Below, piece after piece: positions 17,365 to 25,412 of a stretch of 64,000 nt of DNA (within the stretch, counting starts at the first letter, position 1; each line of letters begins with the position of its first letter). Both the position numbers and the translations under genes were made by a program. Source of the DNA: Nocardioides cavernae (GTDB lineage Bacteria > Actinomycetota > Actinomycetes > Propionibacteriales > Nocardioidaceae); the NCBI RefSeq assembly GCF_016907475.1, contig NZ_JAFBCA010000001.1:3782001-3846000 (forward strand), in the 5' to 3' direction. Below the pieces are notes generated by a model. The model did no database searches, was not told the DNA's origin, and saw only the letters and a program-made list of their open reading frames with translations.

Positions 17365-17409
17365 TCAGGCCTCGCTGCGGCGGCGAAGGAGGAGAAGGCT
17401 GCGCATCAT
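17365..17409 (-). CDS. leuA leader peptide
   Basis: A 14-codon reading frame, [14 protein letters not shown], upstream of leuA, with four consecutive leucine codons (CTT CTC CTC CTT) followed by three arginine codons. A -10-like TACAGT (17419-17424) places the transcript start within a few bases of the first ATG, so the leader is probably translated from a leaderless or near-leaderless end. Stalling at the Leu codons when leucyl-tRNA is scarce would change the downstream RNA fold. Leader peptides before leuA are known in actinobacteria; the role here is inferred from sequence. Confidence 0.85.
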   Translation of the reverse strand: MMRSLLLLRRRSEA

Positions 17410-17449
17410 GACGGACCAACTGTAACCCCGTGTGCGTGCAGCCGTCGCC

Positions 17450-17470
17450 CGTCTCCCGCTGGGTGAGACG
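17450..17470 (-). terminator. Weak stem-loop after the methyltransferase gene
   Basis: CGTCTC pairs with GAGACG over a 9-base loop, between the stop of the minus-strand methyltransferase (17504) and the leuA promoter. It could separate the two units. No T tract; low confidence. Confidence 0.35.
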
Positions 17471-17503
17471 CGTCGGGGCCGGGTCAGGCGCCGAGGCCGG
17501 GGC

Positions 17504-18262
17504 TCACGCCCGTCCGCGGCCCGCCCACGCCACCGCGGTGATGTCGAACGGACCGTCGCCGAGGCTGCGGCGAAGGGTCTCCTCGACCTCGCGCCTGCGC
17601 TCCGGGTCGAGCGCGGCGACGACCTCCCCTGCCGGACCCACGCCGTGCAGGTAGGGCTGCCACCACTCGTCGAAGCCCGGGTGGGTGACGGTGACCGGCA
17701 GCTCGCTCACCTCGACGTCACGGAGGGCGGCCCCCTCCAGGATCGAGCGGAGGCTCTCACGCGAGCCGCCCTGGAAGCCCCGCTCGTCCGGCTGCTCCGG
17801 AGCCACCTCGGCGAAGGCGGTCCACAGCGGCGCCATCGGTGCCCGTGAGCCGGCGAGGTCCCACACCGTGGCGCCGACCCAGCCGCCTTCCCGGGTCACC
17901 CGCTTCATCTCCGACACCCCGCCGACCGGGTCGGTCATGAAGTGCACGACGAGGCACGCGCCGCTCACGTCGTACGAGTCGTCGTCCCACGGCAGTGACT
18001 CGGCGGCGCCGCGGCGGACGTCGACCCCGGGGAAGCGGGCGTGGCAGGTCTCGACGAAGGGTGCCGACGGGTCGATCGCGGACACCTGCTCCGCTCCGAG
18101 GCGGTCGACCAGCGGCGCGGTGAACGCACCGGGCCCGCAGCCGACGTCGAGCGCTCGCTGCCCCGCGGTCACCTCCAGCAGGTCGGCGAACCCGACCGCG
18201 AGCGGCTGGGAGTATCGACCCATGAACCGGTCGTAGGCCTCCCCCGCCACCTCGAAGCTCAC
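17504..18262 (-). CDS. Class I SAM-dependent methyltransferase
   Basis: A 252-residue methyltransferase. After VAGEAYDRFMGRYSQPLAV come motif I ALDVGCGPGAFTAPL (about 38-52), motif II AIDPSAPFVE, the ESLPWDDDSYD region and motif III-like VTREGGWVGATVWDL. This pattern resembles ubiquinone/menaquinone- or Trans-aconitate-type methyltransferases, but substrate is not deducible. GTG at 18262 gives the common MSFEVAGEAYDRFMGRYS beginning; upstream in-frame sequence overlaps the divergent gene and is not coding-like. Confidence 0.85.
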   Translation of the reverse strand: MSFEVAGEAYDRFMGRYSQPLAVGFADLLEVTAGQRALDVGCGPGAFTAPLVDRLGAEQVSAIDPSAPFVETCHARFPGVDVRRGAAESLPWDDDSYDVSGACLVVHFMTDPVGGVSEMKRVTREGGWVGATVWDLAGSRAPMAPLWTAFAEVAPEQPDERGFQGGSRESLRSILEGAALRDVEVSELPVTVTHPGFDEWWQPYLHGVGPAGEVVAALDPERRREVEETLRRSLGDGPFDITAVAWAGRGRA

Positions 18263-18308
18263 GCGTCGACGGTACGCCGCTCGCAGGGCCGTGAGTAGCC
18301 TCGGCTCC

Positions 18309-18794
18309 GTGCCGCGCCTGCTCATCGTCCACCACTCGCCGACGGCCTCGGTGGCCGCGCTGACCGAGTCCGTCGTCGCCGGCGCCTCGGACGAGGCGAT
18401 CACCGGCGTCGACGTGGTCGTCCGGGCAGCCCTCGAGGCCGACGCGGACGACGTGCTGGCCGCGGACGGCTACGTGCTCGGGACGCCTGCGAACTTCGGC
18501 TACATGAGCGGCGCACTCAAGCACTTCTTCGACTCGATCTTCCTCCAGGCCGGCGGCGCCCTCACCGACGACGGCTCGGCGGCGGCGGTCGAGGGCGGCC
18601 GGAAGCCGTTCGGGCTCTACGTCCACGGGCGCTACGACACGACGGGGGCCGTGCGATCGGTGCAGTCGATCGTGGGTGCGCTCGGCTGGCGGCAGAGCGC
18701 GCCGGTCCTCGAGGTGCTGGGCGACGTGGGCGAGGCGGAGCGCGAGTCGGCGTACGAGCTGGGCGGGACGCTCGCGGCCCTGGTGATGGGATGA
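18309..18794 (+). CDS. Flavodoxin-fold NAD(P)H-dependent reductase family protein
   Basis: A 161-residue flavodoxin-like protein. It begins RLLIVHHSPTAS, the phosphate-binding loop of FMN proteins, and contains LGTPANFGYMSGALKHFFD, the usual flavin-ring segment. It therefore probably binds FMN and acts as an oxidoreductase. GTG at 18309 gives a proper N-terminal strand; GTG at 18291 would add six residues. Its stop overlaps the start of the next gene (ATGA), so it is coupled to the septum-formation-type lipoprotein. It is divergent from the methyltransferase gene. Confidence 0.8.
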   Translation: MPRLLIVHHSPTASVAALTESVVAGASDEAITGVDVVVRAALEADADDVLAADGYVLGTPANFGYMSGALKHFFDSIFLQAGGALTDDGSAAAVEGGRKPFGLYVHGRYDTTGAVRSVQSIVGALGWRQSAPVLEVLGDVGEAERESAYELGGTLAALVMG

Positions 18795-19609
18795 GACGGC
18801 CTGACGCGGCCCTCGCCACCCTTCTCGCCGTGGCCGTCCTGCTGTCGGGCTGCACCTCGCCCACCGACGCGCCCGCGGACGACGCGACGCCGTCGCCCTC
18901 CTCGACCGCCACCCCGACCGAGGTCGCGGCCCCGGACCCGGGCCCGACGCCCGAGGTCGGCGAGTGCCACGCCCTGTCGATGCGCCAGGCGGTCGCCGTG
19001 GTGGGCCGTACGGCGCCGGTCGCGTGCCGTCGCCCGCACACGGCGCAGACCTACTTCGTTGGTCGGCTCGACCTCACGACGAAGTCCGGCTTCACCCGGC
19101 GCGTGGATTCGCAGGCCGCCCAGCGGCAGATGAGCCGTGCCTGCACCACCCGGCTCCCCCGGCACCTCGGACGTACGCCGCGCGAGCTGAGGCTGAGCAT
19201 GGTGCGAGCCGTCTGGTTCAGCCCGAGCCAGGCGCGGGCCGAGGGCGGGGCCGACTGGTTCCGCTGCGACATCGTGGCCGTGGCGTCACCCGGCACGCTG
19301 CTTCGGCTCCCGCGCCGGACGAAGGGATGGGACGGTCCACTGATGTGCGCCACCGCGGCGCCCGGCACCAGGGGGTTCCGGCGGGTGACGTGCGGCGTGA
19401 AGCACTCATGGCGTGCGGTCGCGACCGTTGACATCCCGGGCCGCAAGCTGCCCACCCGCGACGCGGTGGCCGCGCGGATGGACCAGGTCTGCCGCGACGT
19501 CGCGGCGGACGCCACCGACGCCCTGGACTTCACGTGGTCGCAGGAGAGCCCCACGCGCGAGCAGTGGGACGCCGGGCAGCGCTACGGCATCTGCTGGCTG
19601 CCGGCCTGA
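18791..19609 (+). CDS. Septum-formation family lipoprotein
   Basis: A 272-residue lipoprotein with lipobox VLLSGC (Cys21), a Thr/Pro/Ala linker (25-55), and a domain with the pattern VGECHALS, VACRRPHTAQTYFVGRL, WFRCDIVAV and VTCGVKHSWRAVATV. The paired Cys and the PHTAQTY and KHSWRAVATV motifs are typical of actinobacterial Septum_form (PF13845-like) domains, whose function is poorly known. Six cysteines in the mature part suggest disulfides. It overlaps the flavodoxin-like gene by four bases; the gene after it is convergent. Confidence 0.75.
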   Translation: MRRPDAALATLLAVAVLLSGCTSPTDAPADDATPSPSSTATPTEVAAPDPGPTPEVGECHALSMRQAVAVVGRTAPVACRRPHTAQTYFVGRLDLTTKSGFTRRVDSQAAQRQMSRACTTRLPRHLGRTPRELRLSMVRAVWFSPSQARAEGGADWFRCDIVAVASPGTLLRLPRRTKGWDGPLMCATAAPGTRGFRRVTCGVKHSWRAVATVDIPGRKLPTRDAVAARMDQVCRDVAADATDALDFTWSQESPTREQWDAGQRYGICWLPA

Positions 19610-19618
19610 GTCGTCCGG

Positions 19619-20368
19619 TCAGGCGGGAGCCTCGGCCGGCACGGGTGCCGGGCGGGTCGAGCCCATCAGCCCCTCCTTCCGCGCCACCAGCGCGGCCAGG
19701 CCGATCGTCGCGAACGCCGCAAGCACGTTGATCGCCAGCATGGAGACGCTCTTCACCAGGACGAACGTCTCCAGTGTCTGGGACTGCAGCAGCCACAGCG
19801 TCATGCCTGCCTTGGCGAACCCGAGTGCCGCCCACAGCGCGGTGAGGTGTCGGAAGAGGCGGCGGACCCGCGGACGCACGGCGAGCTCGTGGTCCATCGG
19901 GTAGAAGTCGCCGGCCAGGCGGGCCACCATCGGTCGCGCGCTTGCGAGCGAGAGCAGGAAGAGCGTCGCGACGACGCCGTCGCTGATCACCGGCTGCAGG
20001 AAGTAGAGCCACGTGCTGTCGGCCATGACCGACAGTGCGGTCCGGCCCGTGAGCAGGACCGCGGTCAGGACCAGCAACCCCGACGTACGACGCCGGGTCA
20101 GCGCGCGCCAGGCGATGGCGCCGTACGACCAGACGAGCGCGCCAGCGATCGCGGCCCACACACCGGCCAGGGCGAAGGTGCCGTAGAAGACGGCCGCGGG
20201 GACCACCACCGCGACCAGCAGGCTCAGCGAGACGCGCCTGACCACCGTCACGAGGGTCGGGCGATGGGATGCATGGAGCGCCAAAGGGTGTCGGTCCTGC
20301 CAGGTGGTCGATCGCGGAGGAGTGACGCTCGTTGATCGACGCCTGTCGGTTGTCCTCGACACCGCCAC
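19619..20368 (-). CDS. Multi-pass membrane protein, VC0807-like
   Basis: A 249-residue integral membrane protein with about six hydrophobic segments between residues 45 and 230, for example SLLVAVVVPAAVFYGTFALA, AGALVWSYGAIAWRAL and LLVLTAVLLTGRTAL. The RTSGLLVLT and YFLQPVISDG region, and the VRPRVRRLFRHLTALWAA segment, recall the VC0807-like family, assigned by eye and not certain. The first 40 residues are polar and basic, so the true start may be an internal GTG; 20368 is the longest option. Function unknown. Confidence 0.55.
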   Translation of the reverse strand: MAVSRTTDRRRSTSVTPPRSTTWQDRHPLALHASHRPTLVTVVRRVSLSLLVAVVVPAAVFYGTFALAGVWAAIAGALVWSYGAIAWRALTRRRTSGLLVLTAVLLTGRTALSVMADSTWLYFLQPVISDGVVATLFLLSLASARPMVARLAGDFYPMDHELAVRPRVRRLFRHLTALWAALGFAKAGMTLWLLQSQTLETFVLVKSVSMLAINVLAAFATIGLAALVARKEGLMGSTRPAPVPAEAPA

Positions 20369-20416
20369 CCTACGCCGACGATCTCCGGTGTCGCGGAAAA
20401 GGAGAAGAGAGGCGCC

Positions 20417-21481
20417 TCAGAAGCCGAGCTTGCGCAGCTGACGCGGGTCGCGCTGCCAGTCCTTGGCGATCTTGACCTGGAGGTCGAGGTAGACCGGCGT
20501 GCCGAGCAGCGCCTCGATCTGCTTGCGCGCGGTCGTGCCGACCGAGCGCAGGCGCGAGCCCTTGTGGCCGATCATGATGCCCTTCTGGGAGTCGCGCTCC
20601 ACGTAGAGGTTGGCGACGATGTCGAGAAGCGGCTTGTCGTCGGGACGCCCCTCGCGCAGGCCCATCTCCTCGACGACCACGGCGATCGAGTGCGGGAGCT
20701 CGTCGCGCACGCCCTCGAGGGCGGCCTCGCGGATGAGGTCGGCGGCCAGCGCCTCCTCGGGTGCGTCGGTGAGGTCGCCGTCGGGGTAGAGCGGCGGCCC
20801 CTCCGGCAGCAGCCCGACGAGCAGGTCGGCCAGCAGGTCGACCTGGTCGCCCGCCACGGCGGAGACCGGCACGATCTCGGCCCACTCGGTCGAGGTCTCG
20901 ACCCCCAGCGCCGCGATGTCGAGCAGGTGCTGGCCGAGCTGCTCGGGGGTCACCAGGTCGGTCTTGGTCGCGACCGCGATGCGCACCGTGCGGCGCACCT
21001 TGGCCAGCTCGCTGACGAGGTAGCGGTCGCCGGGGCCGATCTTCTCGTTGGCCGGGAAGCAGACGGCGACCACGTCGACCTCAGCCCACGTGGTGCGCAC
21101 CAGGTCGTTGAGCCGCTCGCCCAGCAGGGTGCGGGGACGGTGCAGGCCGGGGGTGTCGACAAGGATCAGCTGCGCGTCGTCGCGGTGGACGATCCCGCGC
21201 ACCACGTTGCGGGTGGTCTGCGGCTTGGACGACGTGATGACGATCTTCTGGCCGACGAGCGCGTTGGTCAGCGTCGACTTGCCCGCGTTGGGGCGGCCGA
21301 CGAACGACGCGAAGCCGCTGCGGTAGCCCTCCGGCGCCTCGTAGAAGGCGCCCGCCGGCGCGACCCCGGACAGGTCGAAGTCGTCGTCGAGCTCGTCGTC
21401 CTCGTCCTCGTCCGGCTCGTCGACCTGGTCGTCGAGCTCGTCGTCGACCTGCGCGAGGTCCTTGTCGTCGTCGTCAGCCAT
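20417..21481 (-). CDS. era: GTPase Era with acidic N-terminal extension
   Basis: Ribosome-assembly GTPase acting on the 16S rRNA 3' end. GTPase motifs are G1 VGRPNAGKST (61-70), G3 DTPGLHRP, G4 TKTD and a G5-like VSAVAGDQ; the C-terminal KH domain has GIMIGHKGSRLR. At 354 residues it is about 50 longer than typical Era because of an N-terminal tail in which 23 of the first 36 residues are Asp or Glu. ATG at 21481 overlaps the end of the upstream siderophore-interacting gene by eight bases, so the tail lies partly in coupled sequence; a shorter start near residue 55 is not excluded. Confidence 0.93.
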   Translation of the reverse strand: MADDDDKDLAQVDDELDDQVDEPDEDEDDELDDDFDLSGVAPAGAFYEAPEGYRSGFASFVGRPNAGKSTLTNALVGQKIVITSSKPQTTRNVVRGIVHRDDAQLILVDTPGLHRPRTLLGERLNDLVRTTWAEVDVVAVCFPANEKIGPGDRYLVSELAKVRRTVRIAVATKTDLVTPEQLGQHLLDIAALGVETSTEWAEIVPVSAVAGDQVDLLADLLVGLLPEGPPLYPDGDLTDAPEEALAADLIREAALEGVRDELPHSIAVVVEEMGLREGRPDDKPLLDIVANLYVERDSQKGIMIGHKGSRLRSVGTTARKQIEALLGTPVYLDLQVKIAKDWQRDPRQLRKLGF

Positions 21482-22280
21482 CGCTGGCCTCCCTCGCCTG
21501 CTCGGTCGGTGCCGCCTCGGTCTGGGCAGCGTCGTAGTCGGCCCAGATCTGCTCGTCAGTCTTGCCTGCCGCCTTGCCCGCGCGCCAGATCGGTCCGGGG
21601 TCGACCGCGCGCGGCTGACGCGCGGCGGTGGCGCGCCAGTAGCCCATCACGTCGTAGTGGCTGCTCGGGAGGCCGACCTCGCGCATCAGGTGCTTGCGGA
21701 TCGCGCGCATCTGCGCGGACTCGCCGGCCATCCAGAAGTAGCCCTCGCCCTCGGGCCACTCGATGCCCTCGACCACCTCGGCCAGCGCGCTCTGCCCGGG
21801 CGCGGGAGGCGCCAGCCAGGTGACGTCGACGCCGGCGGGCAGGTAGCCGGACAGGTCGTCGGGCACCTCCGCCATGACGTACGTCGTCAGGTCGGGACGG
21901 GACTCGGCGATCCGGGCCATCGCCGGCATGGCCGTCAGGTCGCCGACGAGCAGCAGCCAGGACGCCCCGGGCGGCGGGGCGAACGACGCCTTGGGCTCGG
22001 TGATCGTCACGGTGTCGCCGACGCAGTCGCGCATCGCCCACTCGGTGACCAGGCCGACGTCGTGGACCACCACGTCGAGGGTGAGCTCGCCGTCCCGGAA
22101 GGACCGCACGGTGTAGTAGCGGCTCTGGAACTGCCCCGGCACGACGAGGCCGACCCACTCGTCGGCGATCCCGGTCGAGGTGAAGCCGTCGAGGTCGCCG
22201 AGGACCAGCCGGAGGAGGTGGTCCGAGAGCGGTTCGCGGCGACGCACGGTCGCCTGGAACTGCGCTGCACGGGTGCTCAC
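21474..22280 (-). CDS. Siderophore-interacting FAD/NAD(P)H reductase
   Basis: A 268-residue protein of the SIP/ViuB family, which reduces ferric siderophores in the cytoplasm. FAD-binding motif YYTVRSF (RxYTxR-type) occurs near residue 55. A domain follows with VVVHDVGLVTEWA and a SIP C-terminal part with WLLLVGDLTAMPAMARI, FWMAGESAQMRAIRKHL and YWRATAA. It overlaps era by eight bases and probably shares its transcript, an unusual pairing. No siderophore synthesis or uptake genes are nearby. Confidence 0.88.
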   Translation of the reverse strand: MSTRAAQFQATVRRREPLSDHLLRLVLGDLDGFTSTGIADEWVGLVVPGQFQSRYYTVRSFRDGELTLDVVVHDVGLVTEWAMRDCVGDTVTITEPKASFAPPPGASWLLLVGDLTAMPAMARIAESRPDLTTYVMAEVPDDLSGYLPAGVDVTWLAPPAPGQSALAEVVEGIEWPEGEGYFWMAGESAQMRAIRKHLMREVGLPSSHYDVMGYWRATAARQPRAVDPGPIWRAGKAAGKTDEQIWADYDAAQTEAAPTEQAREASDG

Positions 22281-22300
22281 CCACTGAGGTTATCGGTGGC

Positions 22301-23608
22301 TCACCAGTCGGGGCGCATCGGGAAGTCGGAGCGGCCGTCGTCGTGGTTGCGGGTCGCGAGCACCTGGTGCAGCTCGACCTCGTCGCGCTCGAAGCCGACG
22401 CGCGAGCCGGCGATGTAGAGGCCCCACACGCGGGCCGTCCCCTCGCCGACCTCGGCCACGCACTCGTCCCAGTGCTCGACGAGGTTGCGGTTCCAGTCGC
22501 GCAGCGTGGCGGCGTAGTGGAGGCGCAGGTTCTCGCTGTGCTGCACCTCGAGGGCCTGGTCCTGCGCAGCGCGGATGATCGTGCCCGAGCCGATCAGCTC
22601 CCCGTCGGGGAAGACGTAGCGGTCGATGAAGTGGCCCGTCTCCTGCCGGCGGTTGTGCCGCCGGGTGATCGAGTGGTTGAGCAGGCGGCCGCCGGGCCGG
22701 AGTCGGTCGCGGAGGTGGCGGAAGTAGGCGGGGTAGTTGCGCACGCCGATGTGCTCGGTGAGCCCGATCGAGCTGACCGCGTCGAAGCCGGACTCGACGA
22801 CGTCGCGGTAGTCGAGGTGGCGCACCTCGGCGAGATCGCCGAGCCCCTCGCGGTCGATCGCCTCCTTCGCCCACTGCGCCTGCTCGAGCGACAGCGTCAC
22901 GCCCAGCGCGCGTACGCCGTGCTCGCGGGCGACGTGGCGGACCATCGTCCCCCAGCCGCAGCCGACGTCGAGCAGGCGCTGGCCGGGCTGCAGGTCGAGC
23001 TTGCGGCAGACGAGCTCGAACTTCGCCGCCTGCGCCTCCTCGAGGGTCATGTCGGGCGTCTCGTAGAGCGCGCAGGTGTAGGCCATCGACGGGCCGAGCA
23101 CCAGCTCGTAGAACCGGTTGGACACGTCATAGTGGTGGGAGATGACCTCGGCGTCGCGGGTCATCGAGTGGCGCAGCCCCTCCACCGCGCGCCGCCAGCG
23201 GGGCAGGTGCTCCTGAGGCGGCGGGGGCGGTGGCCGCAGGTGCGTGAGGCCGAGGCTGCGGGCGATGTGCACGGCCTCGGACGGCGCCGGCACCCGGAAC
23301 TTCGTGTGGTCCTTGAGGAGCACGAGCGCGTCGTAGGGGTCGCCGGGATGGACCCCCGAGAGCTGGAGGTCGCCGCTGACGTAGGCCCGCACCATGCCGA
23401 GGTCGCCGGGTGCCGTCATCAGGTAGGCGAGCCCGCGCTCGGTGCGCAGCTGCATCCCGACGTCGGCGTCCGGAGGGCCGGCGCTGCTGCCGTCGTACGC
23501 CGTGAAGTGCAGCGGCAGCCCGCCCCTCACCAGCCGGTCCATCGCGTCGCCGATGCTCAGGCGGGCCGGTGGGCGGGGTCCCGAGCCCGGATCCGTGTGG
23601 AAGATCAT
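22301..23608 (-). CDS. tmsB: Cyclopropane synthase-family fatty acid methyltransferase (TmsB-like)
   Basis: A 435-residue SAM-dependent methyltransferase of the Cfa family. The SAM motif is RLLDVGCGWGTMVRHV (211-226), preceded by SHHYDVSNRFYELVLG and MAYTCALYE and followed by TLSLEQAQWAK and GLTEHIGVRNY, all standard for Cfa enzymes. The gene overlaps by four bases (ATGA) an FAD-dependent oxidoreductase of the DHCR24-like type. This pair is the known arrangement for 10-methyl branched fatty acid (tuberculostearic-type) synthesis in actinobacteria, where the methyltransferase makes a 10-methylene lipid. TmsB is therefore favoured over a simple cyclopropane synthase; product not proved. Read second in the operon. 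Confidence 0.75.
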   Translation of the reverse strand: MIFHTDPGSGPRPPARLSIGDAMDRLVRGGLPLHFTAYDGSSAGPPDADVGMQLRTERGLAYLMTAPGDLGMVRAYVSGDLQLSGVHPGDPYDALVLLKDHTKFRVPAPSEAVHIARSLGLTHLRPPPPPPQEHLPRWRRAVEGLRHSMTRDAEVISHHYDVSNRFYELVLGPSMAYTCALYETPDMTLEEAQAAKFELVCRKLDLQPGQRLLDVGCGWGTMVRHVAREHGVRALGVTLSLEQAQWAKEAIDREGLGDLAEVRHLDYRDVVESGFDAVSSIGLTEHIGVRNYPAYFRHLRDRLRPGGRLLNHSITRRHNRRQETGHFIDRYVFPDGELIGSGTIIRAAQDQALEVQHSENLRLHYAATLRDWNRNLVEHWDECVAEVGEGTARVWGLYIAGSRVGFERDEVELHQVLATRNHDDGRSDFPMRPDW

Positions 23609-24978
23609 CGTCGCTGCACCACCTTGTCGTAGAGGGACGTGAGTCGGCCGTCGGGATCGTGGGCGGCCTTGACGCGGGCCAGGTGGTCCCCGCCGTAGAG
23701 GCGGTCGAACTCCGCCTGCGCGTAGAAGGCCTCGGAGTAGAGGCTCTTGTGGCCGCCGAGCTCGGAGACCTTCGCCTCGATCGCCCGGTTGCGCGGGGAC
23801 GAGGGCGCGTCGGGGCCGACGTTGACGATGCCCCAGAAGCCCACGTTGACGTACGTCGTCTCGGCGCTGAGCGGGTAGCCGGGCCAGGGCCGGTCGCCGG
23901 AGCCGTCCGCCCCGCGACGCAGCCGCAGCGGGCACAGCCACACCGGGCGCATGCCGATCTCCCGGTCGAACCACTCCAGGAACTCGGGGAGCCGCTCGAC
24001 GGGGACCTCGACGTCCTGGACGACGCGCTCCCCCTGGGGCCGCCCGGCACGCCGGTCGAGCCGGTCGGCCACGCCGAGACGGCGGTCGAGCGCGACGAGC
24101 TTCCAGTAGACGTCGGAGCGCCGCAGCCGTCGCGGCCAGACCCGTCGGACGAGCGGGTGCTGGGCGCCGAAGGCGCGCGAGCACCAGAACCAGTCGGTGT
24201 CCCAGCGCCACAGGTAGTCGTGCACGGTGAGCCGGTCGGTGCTGCGCTCCTGCAGCGAGCGGTAGAAGACCTGCTGGCCGGCGTAGTCGCTGGTCGGACC
24301 GGGGTCGTCGGTCCACCGCGCGAGGGTGAGGTAGAGCTCGTCGGGGGCGAAGGCGACGCCGTCGACCGCGTCGACGCGCTCCCCCGCCCAGGCCCGCTCC
24401 TCGACCACCCGGACGACGGCCCCGGCGAGCGTGGCCGCGTCAGGGAAGCGGACGTGCCGGAGCGCGACGTACGACGGCACCTGCTCGAGCTCGATCCGCA
24501 ACCGGGTCGCGTAGCCGAGCGAGCCGTAGGAGTTGGGGAAGGCATCGAAGAGCTCGTCCCCCGGCTTGGTCGTGACCACCTCGCCGGCCCCGGTGAGCAC
24601 GTCCATCTCGAGGACCGACTCGTGCGGCAGGCCGCTGCGGAAGCTCGTCGACTCGATGCCCAGGCCGCTGACCGCGCCGCCGAGCGTGATCGTCCGGAGC
24701 TGCGGCACGACCAGTGGGATGCGGCCGTGCGCGAGCGTCACCTCGACGAGGTGCTCGTAGGTGCACATCCCCTGCACCTCGGCCACGTCGCCGTCGACCT
24801 CGACGACACCCGTCAGTCCGGAGACGTCGAGGCCACCCTCTGACGCCGACCGGCCACGGAACAGGTTGCTGGTGCGCTTGGCCAGTCGCACCGGCGCACC
24901 AGCCGGCAGGGCTGCGTAGGACTCCCTGAGCCTCGCCTCCCCGGCAGCATGCTGCTCGCGACCAACAGCCGTTCGCAC
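23605..24978 (-). CDS. tmsA: FAD-binding oxidoreductase (TmsA-like)
   Basis: A 457-residue FAD-linked oxidoreductase of the FAD_binding_4/DHCR24-like family. The N-terminal RLAKRTSNLFRGR is characteristic of the 10-methylene fatty acid reductase group. The FAD domain shows MCTYEHLVEVTLAHGRIPLV and TITLGGAVSGLGIES, and a C-terminal substrate domain includes TYVNVGFWGIVNVG. It lies directly upstream of, and overlaps, the Cfa-type methyltransferase; the expected reaction is NADPH-dependent reduction of the methylene intermediate to a methyl branch. The assignment rests on family and pairing. The third tms gene reported in some actinobacteria is not seen nearby. Confidence 0.75.
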   Translation of the reverse strand: MRTAVGREQHAAGEARLRESYAALPAGAPVRLAKRTSNLFRGRSASEGGLDVSGLTGVVEVDGDVAEVQGMCTYEHLVEVTLAHGRIPLVVPQLRTITLGGAVSGLGIESTSFRSGLPHESVLEMDVLTGAGEVVTTKPGDELFDAFPNSYGSLGYATRLRIELEQVPSYVALRHVRFPDAATLAGAVVRVVEERAWAGERVDAVDGVAFAPDELYLTLARWTDDPGPTSDYAGQQVFYRSLQERSTDRLTVHDYLWRWDTDWFWCSRAFGAQHPLVRRVWPRRLRRSDVYWKLVALDRRLGVADRLDRRAGRPQGERVVQDVEVPVERLPEFLEWFDREIGMRPVWLCPLRLRRGADGSGDRPWPGYPLSAETTYVNVGFWGIVNVGPDAPSSPRNRAIEAKVSELGGHKSLYSEAFYAQAEFDRLYGGDHLARVKAAHDPDGRLTSLYDKVVQRR

Positions 24979-25035
24979 CCCTCCACGCTAGCGATCCGGG
25001 ACCGCGCGCGCGAGCAGGTTGCAGTCCAGTGGTTC

Positions 25036-25377
25036 TCAGGTGGCGAGCGAGCGGGCGATCACGCCCCGTGCGTCGCCCAGGTGCACCGGCACGCCGGCGC
25101 CGGCGAAGTCACGTACGGCGTCGAGGACGGGTTCGTCGTCCGCCAGCACGACAGCAGCCTCGAGGCCGGCCGATCCGGACGACACGGCCATCGCCACGCA
25201 CACGTCGAGCGCCGGCAGGTCGAGGTGCGGGAGGCGCACGCTGGCGGCGGCGTAGGTACGGCCGTCGAGGTCACGCACGGCGGCGCCCTCGTCGGCCCGC
25301 GCCCGCGCCCGGGTCGCTCGGGCGAGGGTCACCAGCTTGGCGTCCTCGGCGCTGAGGTCGACGGCGTCGTTGCTCAT
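25036..25377 (-). CDS. Cytidine deaminase-like protein lacking zinc ligands
   Basis: A 113-residue protein at the position (between the CBS-domain protein and era) where actinobacteria carry a cytidine deaminase homolog. Its fold pattern fits: LVTLARATRARARADEGAAVRD, then LDLPALDVCVAMAVSSGSAGLEAAVVLAD, then DAVRDFAGAGVPVHLGD. However, the C/HAE and PCxxC zinc-binding motifs of active enzymes are missing: the expected CAE position reads CVA, and no paired cysteines follow. It is therefore probably not a working deaminase. A binding or structural role is possible. Confidence 0.7.
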   Translation of the reverse strand: MSNDAVDLSAEDAKLVTLARATRARARADEGAAVRDLDGRTYAAASVRLPHLDLPALDVCVAMAVSSGSAGLEAAVVLADDEPVLDAVRDFAGAGVPVHLGDARGVIARSLAT

Positions 25378-25412
25378 GCGAGAACCCTAGTGAGCGGCCC
25401 GGTCGCCGTCCG

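Noticed and set aside
15675..17411. Long open frame antisense to leuA (578 codons)
   Set aside because: Mirror of GC-biased codon use in leuA; composition is Val/Gly/Asp/Arg-rich without domains, and leuA on the other strand is certain.
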